Positions 41,892-49,980 of a stretch of 64,000 nucleotides of DNA are shown piece by piece. The translations under genes were made by a program, and so were the position numbers. Within the stretch, counting starts at the first letter, position 1, and each line of letters begins with the position of its first letter. This DNA is from CATOSP01 sp965197545 (GTDB taxonomy: Bacteria; Chloroflexota; Dehalococcoidia; Lucifugimonadales; UBA3495). Under the pieces are notes generated by a model. The model did no database searches and had not been told where the DNA came from. It was given only the letters and a program-made list of their open reading frames with translations. The DNA lies in contig CBDANJ010000008.1 in NCBI GenBank assembly GCA_965197545.1, positions 1,550,001-1,614,000 of the forward strand. Reading direction: 5' to 3'.

Positions 41892-43061
41892 CTAAACTCC
41901 GAGGGCCGTCAGTGGCTCCCCCGCGTAATGCGGCATCACTTCCTCCACGAACAACTCCAACGAGCGCATGGTCTCGTCGTGGGTCAGGTGGCCCCATTGG
42001 AACGCGGCTACGAAGTAGTTGGCTCCGGTCTCGACGTATTCGTCCATGTAGCGCCGGATGGCGTCGGGGGAGCCGGCGATTACGTTGAAGCCTGCGCCTC
42101 CCGTCGCCGCGTTTTCTTCAAGGGCGGCGGCGCTGGTCCGGCGGCGGTTGGCCTGCGCCGGGACCGTTTCCGAAGATTGGCCGCTTTGCGCTTCGCGGTC
42201 GGGCAGGTTGGACGGTCTTGCGTTGGCGTTGCCGCCCGAGAACTGGGTTAAGCCACGCCTCTCCACTTCCAGGCGGCGCGGGGTGCTCAGGTTCCACTTG
42301 TAATTGTCCCAAGCAGGTTGGGCGATCCTCGCGGCTTCCTCGTCGGTTTCGGCTACGAACAGGTGGTTGACCAAGCCGATCTTGGGCTGTTCTCCCTGAA
42401 CGTTGGTTGCGCCGGGGCCTTGATACTCCTCCCATAGCTGGAAGTAGCGGCGCACGTTGGCCCCGAAGGAGTCCAGGTTTCCCACGATGATGGTGTGCAT
42501 CCCGCTCATGGCGGCGGTCTCCACGTTCCGCATGTACCACAGGGGCGGGTAGGGCGCCTGCTTGGGCCGTAGGCGCATGGGCAGGTCGTCGAAACTGTAG
42601 AACTCGCCTTGATAGGTCAGCGAATCATGGCCAAGGCCCTCCCGGACGATTTCCAGCGTCTCGAGATAGCGGGCGTAGTTTATCTCCACGTCGGAGTCCT
42701 GGCCCCAGAAGTAGGCTTCGATGACGCCTCCCCGTCCTACCCCGATGTCCATTCTCCCGTCGCTGATGTTGTCCAACATGCAAATCTCTTCGATGAGACG
42801 GACGGGATGGTGCAACGGCAGCACGTAGACGCAGGGGCCGAGTCTCATGGTCTTGGTGCGCTGGGCCGCAGCCGCCAAAAAGACGTTCTGGGACGGCGCA
42901 AGGCTATGCACCGCTGGCGTATGGTGTTCCGCTAGATGATACGAGTAGAACCCGGCGGCTTCCAGTTGCTCGATCTGGTCCAGCCGGTCGCGGTAAATCT
43001 TGTCCAGGGGAACTCCGGGTATCGGCTCGATGTGGTCGAATACTCCAAATTGCAGGGGCAT
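41892..43061 (-). CDS. Luciferase-like (LLM) flavin-dependent oxidoreductase
   Basis: The start at 43061 (MPLQFGVFDHIE) has GGAG eight bases upstream. The 389-residue protein is a luciferase-like TIM barrel: QLEAAGFYSYHLAEHHTP, the segment MRLGPCVYVLPLHHPVRLIEE and the flavin-phosphate loop GRMDIGVGRGG. It has an unusual Ser/Asn/Arg-rich insertion (about 275-310: NANARPSNLPDREAQSGQ) before the final helices. Only about 30% of its features coincide with the other LLM gene at 14753-15925, so the two are not recent duplicates. Confidence 0.92.
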   Translation of the reverse strand: MPLQFGVFDHIEPIPGVPLDKIYRDRLDQIEQLEAAGFYSYHLAEHHTPAVHSLAPSQNVFLAAAAQRTKTMRLGPCVYVLPLHHPVRLIEEICMLDNISDGRMDIGVGRGGVIEAYFWGQDSDVEINYARYLETLEIVREGLGHDSLTYQGEFYSFDDLPMRLRPKQAPYPPLWYMRNVETAAMSGMHTIIVGNLDSFGANVRRYFQLWEEYQGPGATNVQGEQPKIGLVNHLFVAETDEEAARIAQPAWDNYKWNLSTPRRLEVERRGLTQFSGGNANARPSNLPDREAQSGQSSETVPAQANRRRTSAAALEENAATGGAGFNVIAGSPDAIRRYMDEYVETGANYFVAAFQWGHLTHDETMRSLELFVEEVMPHYAGEPLTALGV

Positions 43062-43124
43062 CTGACATTCTCCATAATTCAAGGGCGAATCGGTTAATCA
43101 ACTCTAATGTTGCCGCGCGAGCCG

Positions 43125-43161
43125 TGTCAAATTGACAGACCAGGCGGTGCGGTGCTACCTT
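43125..43161 (+). promoter_or_regulatory. Promoter of the amidohydrolase pair, with back-to-back -35 boxes
   Basis: TTGACA (43132-43137) and TACCTT (43156-43161) are 18 bases apart and lie about 85 bases before the ATG at 43246. The -35 box is half of the palindrome TGTCAA-A-TTGACA (43125-43137), so a second -35 box points at the divergent flavin oxidoreductase gene; its -10 box is poor. Confidence 0.55.
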
Positions 43162-43245
43162 TCCGCCTGAGTGTGGGACGGCCTAAATGCCATCGTGATA
43201 CACACAGAAACCCCCCGGTTATAAATCCTTGGACTGGAGTCCGAA

Positions 43246-44241
43246 ATGCGCGCGATCGACATCCACGCCCACCTAACCCCCCAGTGTTTTTGGCAAGCAA
43301 CGCGGGATGGCGGGGTTTGGCACGGCCTGAGAAGGGAGCAAGACCCCAGGGGACGGGAAGTCCTGGTCTCCGGAAACGAACGGGGCCAACTCCCGCCCAT
43401 GGCAAGCTGGACACCCGAGCAGCGTCTCGCCGATATGGATTCCCTGGGCGTGGACGTTCACGTGGTGTCGCCCTACGCTGGGTTCTACAACTACCACCTC
43501 GACACCTCGGTGGCCGTCGCCACATCCAGGGAGTCCAACGACGAGATTGCCCAGATGTGCAAGTCCTGGCCTGACCGTTTCGCTGGCCTGGCCACGCTGC
43601 CGATGCAGGACGTCGACGCCACCGTCGCCGAGCTGGAAAGAGTGATGGTCGAACTCGGATTCAAGGGCGCGATGATCGACGACAAGATAAACGGCAAGCT
43701 GCTGGATGAGCCGGAGTTTCTGCCCTTCTGGAAGGCTGCCGAACAACTGGGCGCTCTCATCCTGTTTCACCAGGGCGGGGACACAGTTGTCAGCCCTCGT
43801 ATCCGGCGTTACCACCTGCCGAATTCCATTGGCAACCTGGCCGACCGGACTCTCACCTTCGCATCGCTGGTGTTCGGCGGGGTCATGGACGCCTGTCCCG
43901 GCCTGAAGGTCTGCTTCTCCCACGGCGGCGGCTATGCGTGCTGGGGCGCGGCGCGGATGGACCGGGGCTGGGGCGGCTTGCCCGAGACCGAACGGCACAA
44001 CCCCGAACCGCCCAGCGCCTATCTGAAACGCTTCTACTACGACAGCATCGTCTATACCGAATCGGCCCTGCGGTTCCTTATCGACACCGTAGGAATCGAC
44101 CGGGTCCTCTTTGGCACCGACTGGCCCTACGACATGGCCCAGGACTGGCCGGTATCCTGGGTCCTGAGCATGGAGAGCCTCACCCAGGACGAGAAAGAGG
44201 CGATTCTCTGGAAGAACCTGGAGCGCGTCCTGGGTCTCTAG
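43246..44241 (+). CDS. Amidohydrolase family 2 protein (ACMSD-like decarboxylase/hydrolase)
   Basis: The 331-residue metal-dependent enzyme has the N-terminal HxH motif (IDIHAHLTP), a histidine in LILFHQGGD, a second in KVCFSHGGGYACWG and the late Asp in VLFGTDWPYDM, the zinc site of the ACMSD/gamma-resorcylate decarboxylase branch. Such enzymes decarboxylate or hydrolyse aromatic-derived acids. The next gene encodes a paralogue of almost equal length 39 bp downstream, so the two are likely co-transcribed and may act on related substrates. Confidence 0.9.
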   Translation: MRAIDIHAHLTPQCFWQATRDGGVWHGLRREQDPRGREVLVSGNERGQLPPMASWTPEQRLADMDSLGVDVHVVSPYAGFYNYHLDTSVAVATSRESNDEIAQMCKSWPDRFAGLATLPMQDVDATVAELERVMVELGFKGAMIDDKINGKLLDEPEFLPFWKAAEQLGALILFHQGGDTVVSPRIRRYHLPNSIGNLADRTLTFASLVFGGVMDACPGLKVCFSHGGGYACWGAARMDRGWGGLPETERHNPEPPSAYLKRFYYDSIVYTESALRFLIDTVGIDRVLFGTDWPYDMAQDWPVSWVLSMESLTQDEKEAILWKNLERVLGL

Positions 44242-44280
44242 TGCCCCGAGACCACACAGGTTAACCCGCGGAGGCATTTC

Positions 44281-45282
44281 TTGAGAAAGATTGACGTACA
44301 CTCCCACTATATTCCCAGAAGCGTGGTCCACGCGGCGGATAACGGTGAAGACTGGTACGGGCTTAGCTACACCTCCGGTCAGGGCGCGGGGTTTAGAGAC
44401 CCGAACGGCCGGACAGTTGGGATCAACAGCCCCAAGCTCCGCTTCACCCCCCAAGAGCGGATCGCCGACATGGACGCCAGCGGGACCGACATGCAGGTGG
44501 TCTCGATCCACACTCCGTTTTTCGGTTATAGCTGGGAGCCCTCCCAGACCCTCCAGATGGCCCGTGAGGTCAACGACGAAATCGCAACCCTCGCCCGCCA
44601 ACACCCGGAACGGTTCGTTGGCATGGCCACCCTGCCAGTCCAGGACGTTGATGCTTCCATCCAGGAATTGGGACGAGCCGTCAAGGAATTGGGCCTGAAA
44701 GGGGCCGAGCTTGACTCGGTGGTCAACGGCGAGAATTGGGACGAGCCCCGTTTCCTGCCGCTGTTCAAGGCCGCCGAGTCCCTGGACGCCCTGCTCTTCT
44801 TCCATCCCCAGCCCCAGGCCAACATCGTTGCCCTCGAGCGTTCCCAAAAATATTCGATGCCCAACAGCATCGGCGTTCCCCTCGAAGATACCCTGGTGGT
44901 TGCGACCCTGATCTTCGGCGGGATTTTGGAACAATGCCCCAACCTTCGGGCCTGCATCGCCCACGGCGGCGGTCCCGCCTGCTTCGGCATGGGGCGCATG
45001 GACCACGGCTGGAAAGTGCGCTCCGAAGCGCGGGTCAACATAACAATGCCGCCGAGCTTCTACCAGAAGCGGCTCTATTATGACTTCCTCACTAGCAGCG
45101 AACCCGCCCTTCGCTTCCTCGTCGACACCGTCGGCGCCGACCGCGTCGTCATCGGCAGCGACTGGCCCTTCGTCGAATGGGACCCATCCCCCGGCGGTTG
45201 GCTCGACGGACTGCAAACCCTCTCCCAGGAAGAAAAGGAAAAAATCGCCCACAGCAACCTGGAGCAGCTTCTGGGTCTGTAG
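44281..45282 (+). CDS. Amidohydrolase family 2 protein, paralogue of the preceding gene
   Basis: Starting at a TTG with GGAGG six bases upstream, the 333-residue product repeats the metal-site pattern: IDVHSHYIP, LLFFHPQPQ, CIAHGGGPACFGMGRMD and VVIGSDWPFVEWD. The match to the previous protein runs the full length (for instance LADMDSLGVDVHVVS against IADMDASGTDMQVVS), pointing to tandem duplication then divergence. The shared Trp-Pro and Gly-Gly-Gly metal loops suggest both remain active. Confidence 0.9.
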   Translation: MRKIDVHSHYIPRSVVHAADNGEDWYGLSYTSGQGAGFRDPNGRTVGINSPKLRFTPQERIADMDASGTDMQVVSIHTPFFGYSWEPSQTLQMAREVNDEIATLARQHPERFVGMATLPVQDVDASIQELGRAVKELGLKGAELDSVVNGENWDEPRFLPLFKAAESLDALLFFHPQPQANIVALERSQKYSMPNSIGVPLEDTLVVATLIFGGILEQCPNLRACIAHGGGPACFGMGRMDHGWKVRSEARVNITMPPSFYQKRLYYDFLTSSEPALRFLVDTVGADRVVIGSDWPFVEWDPSPGGWLDGLQTLSQEEKEKIAHSNLEQLLGL

Positions 45283-45299
45283 TCCGGTCCGGCGGACTA
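45280..45299. terminator. Small hairpin overlapping two convergent stop codons
   Basis: TAGTCCG (45280-45286) and CGGACTA (45293-45299) pair around a 6-base loop. It includes the TAG stop of the upstream gene and the first bases of the opposite gene's end, so it may be a weak bidirectional terminator. Confidence 0.4.
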
Positions 45300-45851
45300 G
45301 ATCGGCATGAGCGGCTCCGTTGGTTCCGCGGGCGGGTCCAATTCCACCATGTTGGCGTTGAGGGCCAGCATGGCGAAGAACCCCATCAGCGTGGTCAACT
45401 CCACCAGGCCCTGAGTGCCGAACTGGTCCCAGGCCCGTTGGAAATTCTCCTGGCTAACGCGATGGGTTGCCAGAAGTTCCCTTCCCAGGTTGATGACCGC
45501 CTCTTCGTCAGGCGGCATCGGTGGTAACGGCTGGCGGTTCTTCAGCGCATCCACCAGGGCGTCGCTCAGTCCCTCGCTCCTTCCCGTGGGGGCGTGGACG
45601 TTCCAGATGTACTGGCAATCGGTGGCGCGGGCAACCACGATCATCGCCAGTTCCCGTATGCGCGCTGGCAATGTCGATTCGTTGCGTACGTAATTGAACA
45701 AGGGCCCGGCCCGTCGGGACATCTCCGGGCTATGCTTCAGCACCGACAACGGACCTGTGCCCACTCCGCCGGGCGGCGTTGAAACTTCGTCGAAGAGGTC
45801 TCGAAGGTCTTCCCTGATCTGGTCCCTGGTTGGTGGGTCGATTCTCGCCAT
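45297..45851 (-). CDS. Carboxymuconolactone decarboxylase/AhpD-like protein
   Basis: The 184-residue protein has the CMD/AhpD fold: FNYVRNESTLPARIRELAMI then VVARATDCQYIWNVHAPTGR, with the Glu, Cys and His pattern of the family, but only one cysteine of the AhpD pair. AAGGAG lies upstream of the ATG. Roles in the family range from ring-fission product decarboxylation to alkyl-hydroperoxide reduction. Next to two ACMSD-like genes a role in aromatic breakdown is reasonable, but not demonstrated. It is divergent from the nitroreductase gene. Confidence 0.88.
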   Translation of the reverse strand: MARIDPPTRDQIREDLRDLFDEVSTPPGGVGTGPLSVLKHSPEMSRRAGPLFNYVRNESTLPARIRELAMIVVARATDCQYIWNVHAPTGRSEGLSDALVDALKNRQPLPPMPPDEEAVINLGRELLATHRVSQENFQRAWDQFGTQGLVELTTLMGFFAMLALNANMVELDPPAEPTEPLMPI

Positions 45852-45911
45852 GCGTCTCTCCTTACTTGGTTGGCCTTGCCGGGTGTTTGGTCAGGGGGTA
45901 CAGTGGTCTTG

Positions 45912-45947
45912 CGTTCTCAAATTACCGTTCTCAATCTACCGTTCTCA
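45912..45947 (+). repeat. 14-bp tandem repeat upstream of the nitroreductase gene
   Basis: CGTTCTCAAATTAC (45912-45925), CGTTCTCAATCTAC (45926-45939) and the partial CGTTCTCA (45940-45947) run up to the ribosome site AGGAGG. The periodic TTCTCA could be protein-binding sites, but there is no further evidence. Confidence 0.6.
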
Positions 45948-45959
45948 GGAGGTCTGGTC

Positions 45960-46481
45960 ATGGAAGTCTTCGATTGCATCAGGAGGCGCAGGACCGTGCG
46001 CGAGTTCAAACCCGAGCCGGTGCCCGACGACGTCATTTATAGAATCCTTCAGGCGGCCCGCTGGGCTCCCAGTTCCAGCAACACCCAACCCTGGCATTTC
46101 ATCGTCGTCAAGAACCAGGATACCATCAAGGATTTGGGCCGCATCTGCACCCAGGGGACCTTCATCGGGCAGGCCCCGCTGGCCATCGCCGTTGTAATGG
46201 GAGACACTCGCCGGCCCCAGTTGGATGCTGGCCGGGCGTTGCAGCAAATGGAACTTGTAGCCTGGTCTGAAGGACTGGGCACCTGCTTCGTAGGCATGAG
46301 GGCCGAGGAGCAGCAGCAGGAAGTCAAAGCTCTTCTTGGCATCCCCGATGACAAGGAGTTGATTACCATTCTACCCTTCGGCTACCGAATCGAACGCCCA
46401 AGGGGACAAGGCACGCCGCGCAAGCCCATGTCCGAAATCGCCCACGGAGAGCGGTTCGGCCAAAGCCTCGGCATTGGATAG
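45960..46481 (+). CDS. Nitroreductase family FMN oxidoreductase
   Basis: The start at 45960 follows AGGAGG by seven bases. The 173-residue protein has the nitroreductase core: FDCIRRRRTVREFKPEPV (FMN phosphate), ARWAPSSSNTQPWHFIVV, and GRALQQMELVAWSEGLGTCFVG (dimer/FMN). It uses NAD(P)H to reduce nitro, quinone or ene substrates, or may dehalogenate aromatic acids. Size is short for the family but complete. Confidence 0.9.
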   Translation: MEVFDCIRRRRTVREFKPEPVPDDVIYRILQAARWAPSSSNTQPWHFIVVKNQDTIKDLGRICTQGTFIGQAPLAIAVVMGDTRRPQLDAGRALQQMELVAWSEGLGTCFVGMRAEEQQQEVKALLGIPDDKELITILPFGYRIERPRGQGTPRKPMSEIAHGERFGQSLGIG

Positions 46482-46554
46482 CTGGATACCAGCGATGCCA
46501 GACTGACGGGTCTCCGTCGCCGGGGCAGTATTCATTTTGGAGGAGGACTTGCGT

Positions 46555-46854
46555 ATGTGCAGAATTTGTACGCCCAAAAAATACCCGATCTCGGAAGCCC
46601 AAGACAATCTTCCGAAGATCATCAATCAGATGGAAGACGGGCGATGCGTGGAGCTAACTCAGGATGGCAAGCCCGTGGCCGTGCTGGTGTCCGCCAGGGA
46701 CTATGAGCGGCTGTCTGGCCGAAAACTCGGGCCGAAGCCTGACTTGTGGGAGGCCATTCAGAAGTTCAGGGCCGACCACGCACATGAACTCGAAGAACTA
46801 GATTTAAGCAGCGTCTTTGAGAACTTGCGCGACAAATCACCTGATGGAAGATAG
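46555..46854 (+). CDS. Phd/YefM-like antitoxin
   Basis: The 99-residue product shows the Phd fold: YPISEAQDNLPKIINQMEDG then ELTQDGKPVAVLVSARDYERLSG. The C-terminal tail is acidic and leucine rich (HELEELDLSSVFENLRDK), typical of toxin binding. GGAGG precedes the ATG. It overlaps the following toxin gene by 11 bp. Confidence 0.88.
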   Translation: MCRICTPKKYPISEAQDNLPKIINQMEDGRCVELTQDGKPVAVLVSARDYERLSGRKLGPKPDLWEAIQKFRADHAHELEELDLSSVFENLRDKSPDGR

Positions 46855-47278
46855 AGGGTTGGCCCTTCGCTACCTAGTAGACTCCAACGTTATCTCAGAG
46901 CCTACCAAACCGGACCCCAACCCCAGAGTCGTCGAACGAATCCAAGCCAACCGATCTCGCACCGCCACGGCCGCAACTGTTTGGAACGAAGTCCTCTACG
47001 GCTATTACAGGATGGTCGAGTCAAGGCGGAAACGCGTCTTGGAACAGTATTTGTTCGATACTCTTGCCCCGACCCTGACCGTGCTACCTTACGACGACCG
47101 GGCCGCCGAGTGGCACGCATCGGAGCGCGTCAGGTTGGAGGGCATCGGCCGCACTCCACCGTTCGCGGACGGGCAGATCGCCGCCGTTGCGTTCGTGAAC
47201 GACCTCACGCTTGTTACGGCGAATTTCACCGATTTCTCTGGCTTTCAAGGGATTCGAGTGGAAGACTGGAACTCGTGA
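46844..47278 (+). CDS. vapC: VapC-like PIN-domain toxin
   Basis: The 144-residue product carries the PIN acidic set: Asp in RYLVDSNVISE, Glu in ATVWNEVLYGYY, Asp in PPFADGQIAAVA and Asp in TANFTDFSG. It is a likely RNase that arrests growth when not bound by the upstream antitoxin. The ATG at 46844 lies inside the antitoxin gene. It is only distantly similar to the toxin at 23209-23628, so the two pairs were acquired separately. Confidence 0.9.
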   Translation: MEDRGLALRYLVDSNVISEPTKPDPNPRVVERIQANRSRTATAATVWNEVLYGYYRMVESRRKRVLEQYLFDTLAPTLTVLPYDDRAAEWHASERVRLEGIGRTPPFADGQIAAVAFVNDLTLVTANFTDFSGFQGIRVEDWNS

Positions 47279-47302
47279 TTGCCCCGGCTCCCGCTTAGGG
47301 GC

Positions 47303-47674
47303 TTAATTCTGTCCCACGTGCTGGACCACCCCGAACAGGTTCCCCTCGGGGTCGGTGAACATACCGACGATTATTCCCGCTCCGGGCACCTCCATGGCCT
47401 GGCCGACAATCTCTCCTCCCAGTTCCTCCGCCTTATTCAAGTAGGCCTGGGCGTCGTCCACCTGGGCATAGATGCGCACCCCCAGGGCGTCCCCGGCGCC
47501 GTCCTGCTGGTAAATGCCGCCGTCGATCCCCAGGTCTCCATCTTTGGTGCTGACCAACCCGTAATTCATCGGGTTGTTGGCGTCAATGTTCCAGCCGAAC
47601 AGCCCAGAGTAGAAGTTGCTAATTTTCACCGAGTCCCGGGCGTTGATCTCAAAATGCGTGATTGGCTGGGGCAT
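47303..47674 (-). CDS. VOC superfamily protein
   Basis: From the ATG at 47674, with GGAGG upstream, the 123-residue VOC domain includes ITHFEINARDSVKISNFYS with the first-strand residues, then YAQVDDAQAYLNKAEELGGE, and GMFTDPEGNLFGVVQ at the end. It resembles the YciN/glyoxalase branch that often acts as a lyase or antibiotic-binding protein. It is the last gene of the acyl-CoA operon, 88 bp after the hydratase gene. Confidence 0.88.
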   Translation of the reverse strand: MPQPITHFEINARDSVKISNFYSGLFGWNIDANNPMNYGLVSTKDGDLGIDGGIYQQDGAGDALGVRIYAQVDDAQAYLNKAEELGGEIVGQAMEVPGAGIIVGMFTDPEGNLFGVVQHVGQN

Positions 47675-47762
47675 AAGTCCTCCGGAAATCACCTTGTGTT
47701 TTGCGAGTCGATGGTAACGCCGTGGGCTCTGCCCCCGCAAGCCGAAACTGTCAGTGGAATGT

Positions 47763-48611
47763 TTACCGGCCATTGAACTGAGGGGAGCGCTTCTCCAAGA
47801 ATGCCTGCCGGGCCTCCCTGGCATCCTCGGACCCGTTCAGGATTCCCCCGGCGTTGGAGGTCAACACCATCGTGGTCTCCAGCGAGTTGTCCAGGGCGGA
47901 GCGCATGATCCGCTTGCTTATCCACTGCACCATGGGTGGAGTGCGCATGATCCGGTCACACAGGGCGCGGGTCGTTTCTTCCAGCTCTTCTGACGAGACC
48001 AGGTAATTCAGCATCCCCCAGTCGTATGCTCTCTGCGCGTCCAGGTGTCCGGTATACGCGAACTCCAGCGCCCGTCCCAGTCCAACCATCTTCGGTAGGT
48101 AATAACTTCCGCCGTTCTCGATGATTTGGCCCAGCTGCTGGTAGCCGATGAAGCGTGTGTTCTCACAGCCCAGGCGGATGTCGCAGTGGAGGGCCATGTC
48201 CATTCCTGAGCCAACCGCTGGCCCGTTAATCATGGCGATGGTCGGTTTCCGGACCTGGGAGATGTCCCGGTGCAGCTTGGTGAACCCATGGAAGAAGTGT
48301 TCCCTGGAACCGTCGGGACCCTCATGTGGGCTCCGGTTTCCAACGAAGTTCTCGCCTTTTAGTTCGTCGGGGGTGTCTCTGCGCATATCCGCTCCGGAGC
48401 AAAAACCGCGCCCGATTCCTGTAAGGACCATTACCCGCACGTTCGGGTCGTCGTCCCCGGCCCGCATGTACTCCCCGACCTTGGCCACGGTGCCGCTTTC
48501 CTCGGATGAACCGATTAGGGCGTTCATGCGCTCTGGGCGGTTGAACTTAATCCACAAAATTCCCGACTCTTCGGGTTCGTAAAGCAGGTAGGGTACTAGA
48601 TTCGGTGCCAT
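47763..48611 (-). CDS. Enoyl-CoA hydratase/isomerase family (crotonase) protein
   Basis: The 282-residue protein has both crotonase oxyanion-hole loops: GRGFCSGADMRRD (about 71) and PAVGSGMDMALHCD (about 135), and the catalytic segment IIENGGSYYLPKMVG. It should hydrate or isomerise a double bond of an acyl-CoA. AAGGAG precedes the ATG. It follows two CoA-transferase genes, consistent with a route that activates an acid to CoA thioester and then hydrates it. Confidence 0.93.
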   Translation of the reverse strand: MAPNLVPYLLYEPEESGILWIKFNRPERMNALIGSSEESGTVAKVGEYMRAGDDDPNVRVMVLTGIGRGFCSGADMRRDTPDELKGENFVGNRSPHEGPDGSREHFFHGFTKLHRDISQVRKPTIAMINGPAVGSGMDMALHCDIRLGCENTRFIGYQQLGQIIENGGSYYLPKMVGLGRALEFAYTGHLDAQRAYDWGMLNYLVSSEELEETTRALCDRIMRTPPMVQWISKRIMRSALDNSLETTMVLTSNAGGILNGSEDAREARQAFLEKRSPQFNGR

Positions 48612-48651
48612 TGCTGTCTCCTTTCTGATCTTCCTGGGCTTGATGACTTGC

Positions 48652-49920
48652 TTAGTCCGCGCCTACGGGTCTGACCCCGATGATTCCTTGCTCCATCAAC
48701 TCGTCGATATCGACTTGGGGCAGTCCCAATAACTCGCCCAACACCCAACCATTGTGTTCGCCAAGGCCGGGGGCTGGAGTCGTTTCCCTTCTGGGGTTGC
48801 GAGAGAGCTTCCAGGGAATTGTGACCTGCTTGTAGCCACCCGCCTCCGGGTGTTCCACCCAGTCCCAGAACCCACGGGCTTCCAGGTGTGGGTCGGAAAT
48901 CACCTCGCCCCCCTTGAGCACCGCGCCGGCGGGCACGCCGTGGGCTTGGAGGATGTGCATCGCCTGATAGTGGTCCCGTTCCCTGGTCCACTCTGTCAAT
49001 AGTCGATCAAGCTCGTCGTGGTGATGTCCTCTACCTTCGGCGGTGAGAAGGCGGTGGTCTTGGGCCAATTCCGGGCTGTTCATGGCCCGGCATAGTCCCA
49101 CCCATTCCTCATCCGACCCGACCGACACAGCCAACCAATTGTCATCACCCAAGCACTGGTACACGCCCTGGGGGTTCCTGGTCTTGTGCCTGTTCCCCGT
49201 GAGGCCCGCCACCCTGTTGTTGACTTGAAGATCGAGAAACGCTTCTCCCTGCATCCCCACCGTCACCTCCCGCTGGGCCAAGTCGACCAGGCCTCCCCTG
49301 CCTGTGCGCCGCCGCCGCCGGAGGGCCGCCATCAACGCGCCCACACCCAGGATTCCTACCACTGGGTCCGGGAAGGTCTCGTTGGTCATCAGAGGCGCGC
49401 CGTCCATGTATCCCGTGACGGCGGCTAGTCCCGCGGTCTGCTCCAGGGTTGAGCCCAGCGAGCCGTAGTCCCTCTCGGGACCGGTCGCCCCCTGGCTGCT
49501 GATCTTCAGGTAGATTATCTGGGGATTGACTCTGGAGACGGCTTCGTAGCCGAGACCCAGGCGGTCCATCACGGAAGCCCGGTAGTTCTCGGCCAATACG
49601 TCGCAGATACCCGCAAGGGAGAGGAAGAGTTCTTTGCCCTTGGGAGTGGCCAGGTCGAGGGTCAGGCTCAGCTTGTTCACGTTGCGATGGACGTGATGCC
49701 CTGCCCGGTTCCAAGGCCTCTCCCCCGGGTCACCGCCAGGGTAGACCCTCCCCGCACCAGGCGCGGGACGGGCCTGCCCTCGGCTGATGTCCATGCGGGA
49801 GCAAGACTCGACCTTGATAATCTGCGCCCCCATGTAGCCGAGCATGAAGGTCGTATACGGTCCGACCGCAACCTGGGTCAGGTCCAGGATTCGCAGTCCG
49901 TCCAATGCTAGGTTCGCCAA
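48652..49920 (-). CDS. CaiB/BaiF family CoA-transferase
   Basis: A TTG at 49920 (ANLALDGLRILDLTQ) starts this 422-residue protein. It has the class III pattern: GPYTTFMLGYMGAQIIKVES, LDLATPKGKELF and the catalytic segment GGLVDLAQREVTVG, in which Glu takes the place of the aspartate found in formyl-CoA transferase. Glu at this site is common in the family and can still serve. The gene shares the operon with the next CoA-transferase, with a 60-bp gap. Confidence 0.92.
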   Translation of the reverse strand: MANLALDGLRILDLTQVAVGPYTTFMLGYMGAQIIKVESCSRMDISRGQARPAPGAGRVYPGGDPGERPWNRAGHHVHRNVNKLSLTLDLATPKGKELFLSLAGICDVLAENYRASVMDRLGLGYEAVSRVNPQIIYLKISSQGATGPERDYGSLGSTLEQTAGLAAVTGYMDGAPLMTNETFPDPVVGILGVGALMAALRRRRRTGRGGLVDLAQREVTVGMQGEAFLDLQVNNRVAGLTGNRHKTRNPQGVYQCLGDDNWLAVSVGSDEEWVGLCRAMNSPELAQDHRLLTAEGRGHHHDELDRLLTEWTRERDHYQAMHILQAHGVPAGAVLKGGEVISDPHLEARGFWDWVEHPEAGGYKQVTIPWKLSRNPRRETTPAPGLGEHNGWVLGELLGLPQVDIDELMEQGIIGVRPVGAD

Positions 49921-49980
49921 TAGTCCCCCGGTACGCGCAGGCCGGTGCGTTCCGTTATGGTTTCCTGGATTCCGTGCCCG

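Noticed and set aside
43273..45252. Long open frame on the minus strand, 659 codons
   Set aside because: It is antisense to two amidohydrolase genes with clear motifs; the product has no recognisable domain and arises from high-GC codon bias.
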